From the NCBI GenBank assembly GCA_021775805.1, contig JAJFHD010000125.1:124001-188000 (forward strand): a stretch of 64,000 bases of DNA, written 5' to 3'. Shown here one piece after another: positions 62,567-64,000 of the stretch. Within the stretch, counting starts at the first letter, position 1. The number at the start of each line of letters is the position of its first letter. A program made the position numbers and the translations under genes. Below the pieces are notes generated by a model. That model ran no database searches and was not told where the DNA came from. It worked only from the letters and a program-made list of their open reading frames with translations. The DNA comes from Alphaproteobacteria bacterium. Lineage in GTDB: Bacteria > Pseudomonadota > Alphaproteobacteria > Rhizobiales > JAJFHC01.

Positions 62567-64000
62567 TCAGTATCTGGGCTCTCCTGGCACGATGACGTCC
62601 CGGTCCGGACGCTTGGCGTAGAGGCGGTCGACGTCGGCTGCTCTGTTCTGAAGCGTGCGGCGCTGAACCAGATGTCCCTTGTCGTTGACTTCGCCGGTCT
62701 CGGGGTCGAGAGCATCCCGCATGATGACCGCGTATCTGATGGCTGTTGAACTGCCGGGCCATTGATCGTTGTGCCTTGCCAAGGCGCGTTCAAATGTCCT
62801 GAAAAGACTGTCGTCATCGAGGCCGGCGGCGGATGCCGTCGGGAACAGCAATGCTGCGACATAGTCGTGGTTCTCGCCGGCGATTGCCACATCCCCCAGA
62901 TGAGGGGCGCAGGCAGACAGCAACATCTGCCGCAGGGATCCTACCTTGACCCGCGTGCCATTGGAGAGTTTGAAATCTTCCGCAACCCGCCCATCGAACC
63001 TCAATCCGAGTTCTGGATGGAACGGCCGGACCGGGGCCACAACATCTCCCGTGCACAAGTATCCCTGCTCATCCAGGGGCATCGGCGCGCGGCCCGATCG
63101 AACCATGTAGTAGGGGGAGACGTTGGGCCCGCGAACCCGAACCTCTGTGCGTCCATCCACGTCCACCAGCCTCAACTGGTGGCCGGGCAGGGGTATTCCG
63201 ACTTCACCGGGGCTGCCCGGTTCTTCGTGGGCCAGACAGATGGTGGAAGCGGCTTCTGTCGACCCGTACCCGGATGCGACACGCAACGACTTGCGGGCGC
63301 CATTCTCCGGATCTGCGATCAACCGGTTGAGCCTGGCCCAAGTCTCACCGTCCATACCGGCGCCGGCAAAAAAGATCAGGTCTAGATCTGCGAAAAACGA
63401 ACGAGAAAGCTTTTCGTCGGTCTCCAGTTGATCGAGCAAAAGTTTAATGCCGAAGGGCACATCGATGTACAGGTTGGGTTCCAACTGCACCATTTCGCGT
63501 GCCGTCGCGGCCATAGAGTTCGGAGACGGCGCGGGTCTTACATGATAGGTGCCCCCGTTCCAAATGACCTTGAAGAAATTGTCCAGACCGCCGAACACAT
63601 GATGCCAGGGAAGCCAGTCCACCAGGACCGGACGCCGGGCTGCCAGAAACGGCCAATGGCTTGAAATCGCGCCTTGGACGGCGGCAATCATATGCCGGGT
63701 GATCATTACGCCTTTGGCGTTTCCAGTGGAGCCGGACGTGAAGTAGATCGCTGCAGGGTCATCTGGTCGGTTGCGGCCGGATTGAAACTCTTGCAGTACG
63801 TTGCCGTCCGAAGCTTTCTCACAAGCCGTGATGATTTCGAAGTTCAGAGTTTCCCGGCTCAGCAATTCCGCGAATTCGGCGGGGAGGGCTGGCGACAGAA
63901 GTACCAGGGCCGGACGACAAATTCTGAAGAGCTCCAACAGCCGCGACCGTCCCGATTCGGAAAACGCAAGTGCTGGCGAAAACGGCGCGTGCACCAAGCC
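62567..64000 (-). CDS. feruloyl-CoA-synthetase-like AMP-binding enzyme (N-terminus beyond window)
   Basis: This is the C-terminal part (about 477 residues visible) of an adenylate-forming ligase; the frame is open at the window edge. The AMP-binding P-loop is YFTSGSTGNAKGVMITRHM, followed by DWLPWHHVFGG, GYGSTEAASTIC and a C-terminal domain with TGDVVAP and VNDKGHLVQRR. The WLPWHHVFGG and YDVPFG-like segments resemble feruloyl-CoA synthetases, which activate hydroxycinnamic acids. No enoyl-CoA hydratase or vanillin dehydrogenase is visible in the window. It converges with rpoD; both stop codons lie in one inverted repeat (62550-62571). Confidence 0.87.
   Translation of the reverse strand, partial: GLVHAPFSPALAFSESGRSRLLELFRICRPALVLLSPALPAEFAELLSRETLNFEIITACEKASDGNVLQEFQSGRNRPDDPAAIYFTSGSTGNAKGVMITRHMIAAVQGAISSHWPFLAARRPVLVDWLPWHHVFGGLDNFFKVIWNGGTYHVRPAPSPNSMAATAREMVQLEPNLYIDVPFGIKLLLDQLETDEKLSRSFFADLDLIFFAGAGMDGETWARLNRLIADPENGARKSLRVASGYGSTEAASTICLAHEEPGSPGEVGIPLPGHQLRLVDVDGRTEVRVRGPNVSPYYMVRSGRAPMPLDEQGYLCTGDVVAPVRPFHPELGLRFDGRVAEDFKLSNGTRVKVGSLRQMLLSACAPHLGDVAIAGENHDYVAALLFPTASAAGLDDDSLFRTFERALARHNDQWPGSSTAIRYAVIMRDALDPETGEVNDKGHLVQRRTLQNRAADVDRLYAKRPDRDVIVPGEPRY

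Overview
The window looks like chromosomal DNA of a marine or free-living alphaproteobacterium, moderately GC-rich by eye and densely coded on both strands. Three things point there: the order carA, YqeY-type gene, dnaG, rpoD near the right end; the block carB, greA, Lrp-type regulator, trxB, lsrB, which as I recall is shared with rhizobia; and a class GN sortase next to its VIT/vWA target, a pair typical of marine proteobacteria. I cannot assign an order or genus. I see no rRNA, tRNA, CRISPR array, transposase or prophage.

Left part (1-20655). A 5'-truncated ACC deaminase, an Asp/Glu racemase-family gene, a LysR regulator divergent from an EamA transporter, a secreted metallo-beta-lactamase-fold protein and a Stf0-type sulfotransferase come first. 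A three-gene operon follows (Ca2+/Na+ antiporter, pteridine-reductase-like SDR, FolB/FolX-like enzyme), then an outer-membrane beta-barrel. The main catabolic unit is a five-gene operon on the minus strand (13534-9021): a CntA-like Rieske oxygenase, two paralogous SDRs, a BKACE beta-keto acid cleavage enzyme and a carnitine-dehydrogenase-like enzyme. A GATase1-AraC regulator is divergent from it. The set looks built for carnitine or a related quaternary-ammonium beta-hydroxy acid. Next is a 1668-residue DUF4011/SF1 helicase/Vsr-like nuclease protein, a candidate single-gene defence system, and an AIM24-family gene.

Middle (20865-36137). An MFS transporter and a TPR/2OG-oxygenase gene lead into an island at 23526-25988 full of two palindrome families. 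It holds a secreted protein of unknown function, an RNase T2 and a tiny GIY-YIG nuclease. The nuclease gene is bracketed by hairpin repeats in a layout like RAYT transposases with REP/REPIN repeats; this is the best candidate here for an undescribed system. uvrB, an SRPBCC protein, an SDR, a PH-domain protein, the sortase pair, a CitE-like lyase, a GST and an FtrA-like regulator follow.

Right part (36165-64000). A nitrilase-family hydrolase, PEP carboxylase, a COG4091 dehydrogenase, an aminotransferase, a Gfo/Idh/MocA oxidoreductase, a divergent EF-G-like protein without the catalytic histidine, and MsrP without MsrQ precede a 613-base gap. That gap holds a strong minus-strand small-RNA candidate with C-rich loops and a dyad T-N11-A box just downstream of lsrB. 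Then come lsrB, trxB, an Lrp-type gene, greA, carB, an M48 peptidase inserted between carB and carA, a YqeY-type gene, a four-helix membrane protein, dnaG (zinc ligands lost), rpoD and a feruloyl-CoA-synthetase-like gene cut by the right edge.
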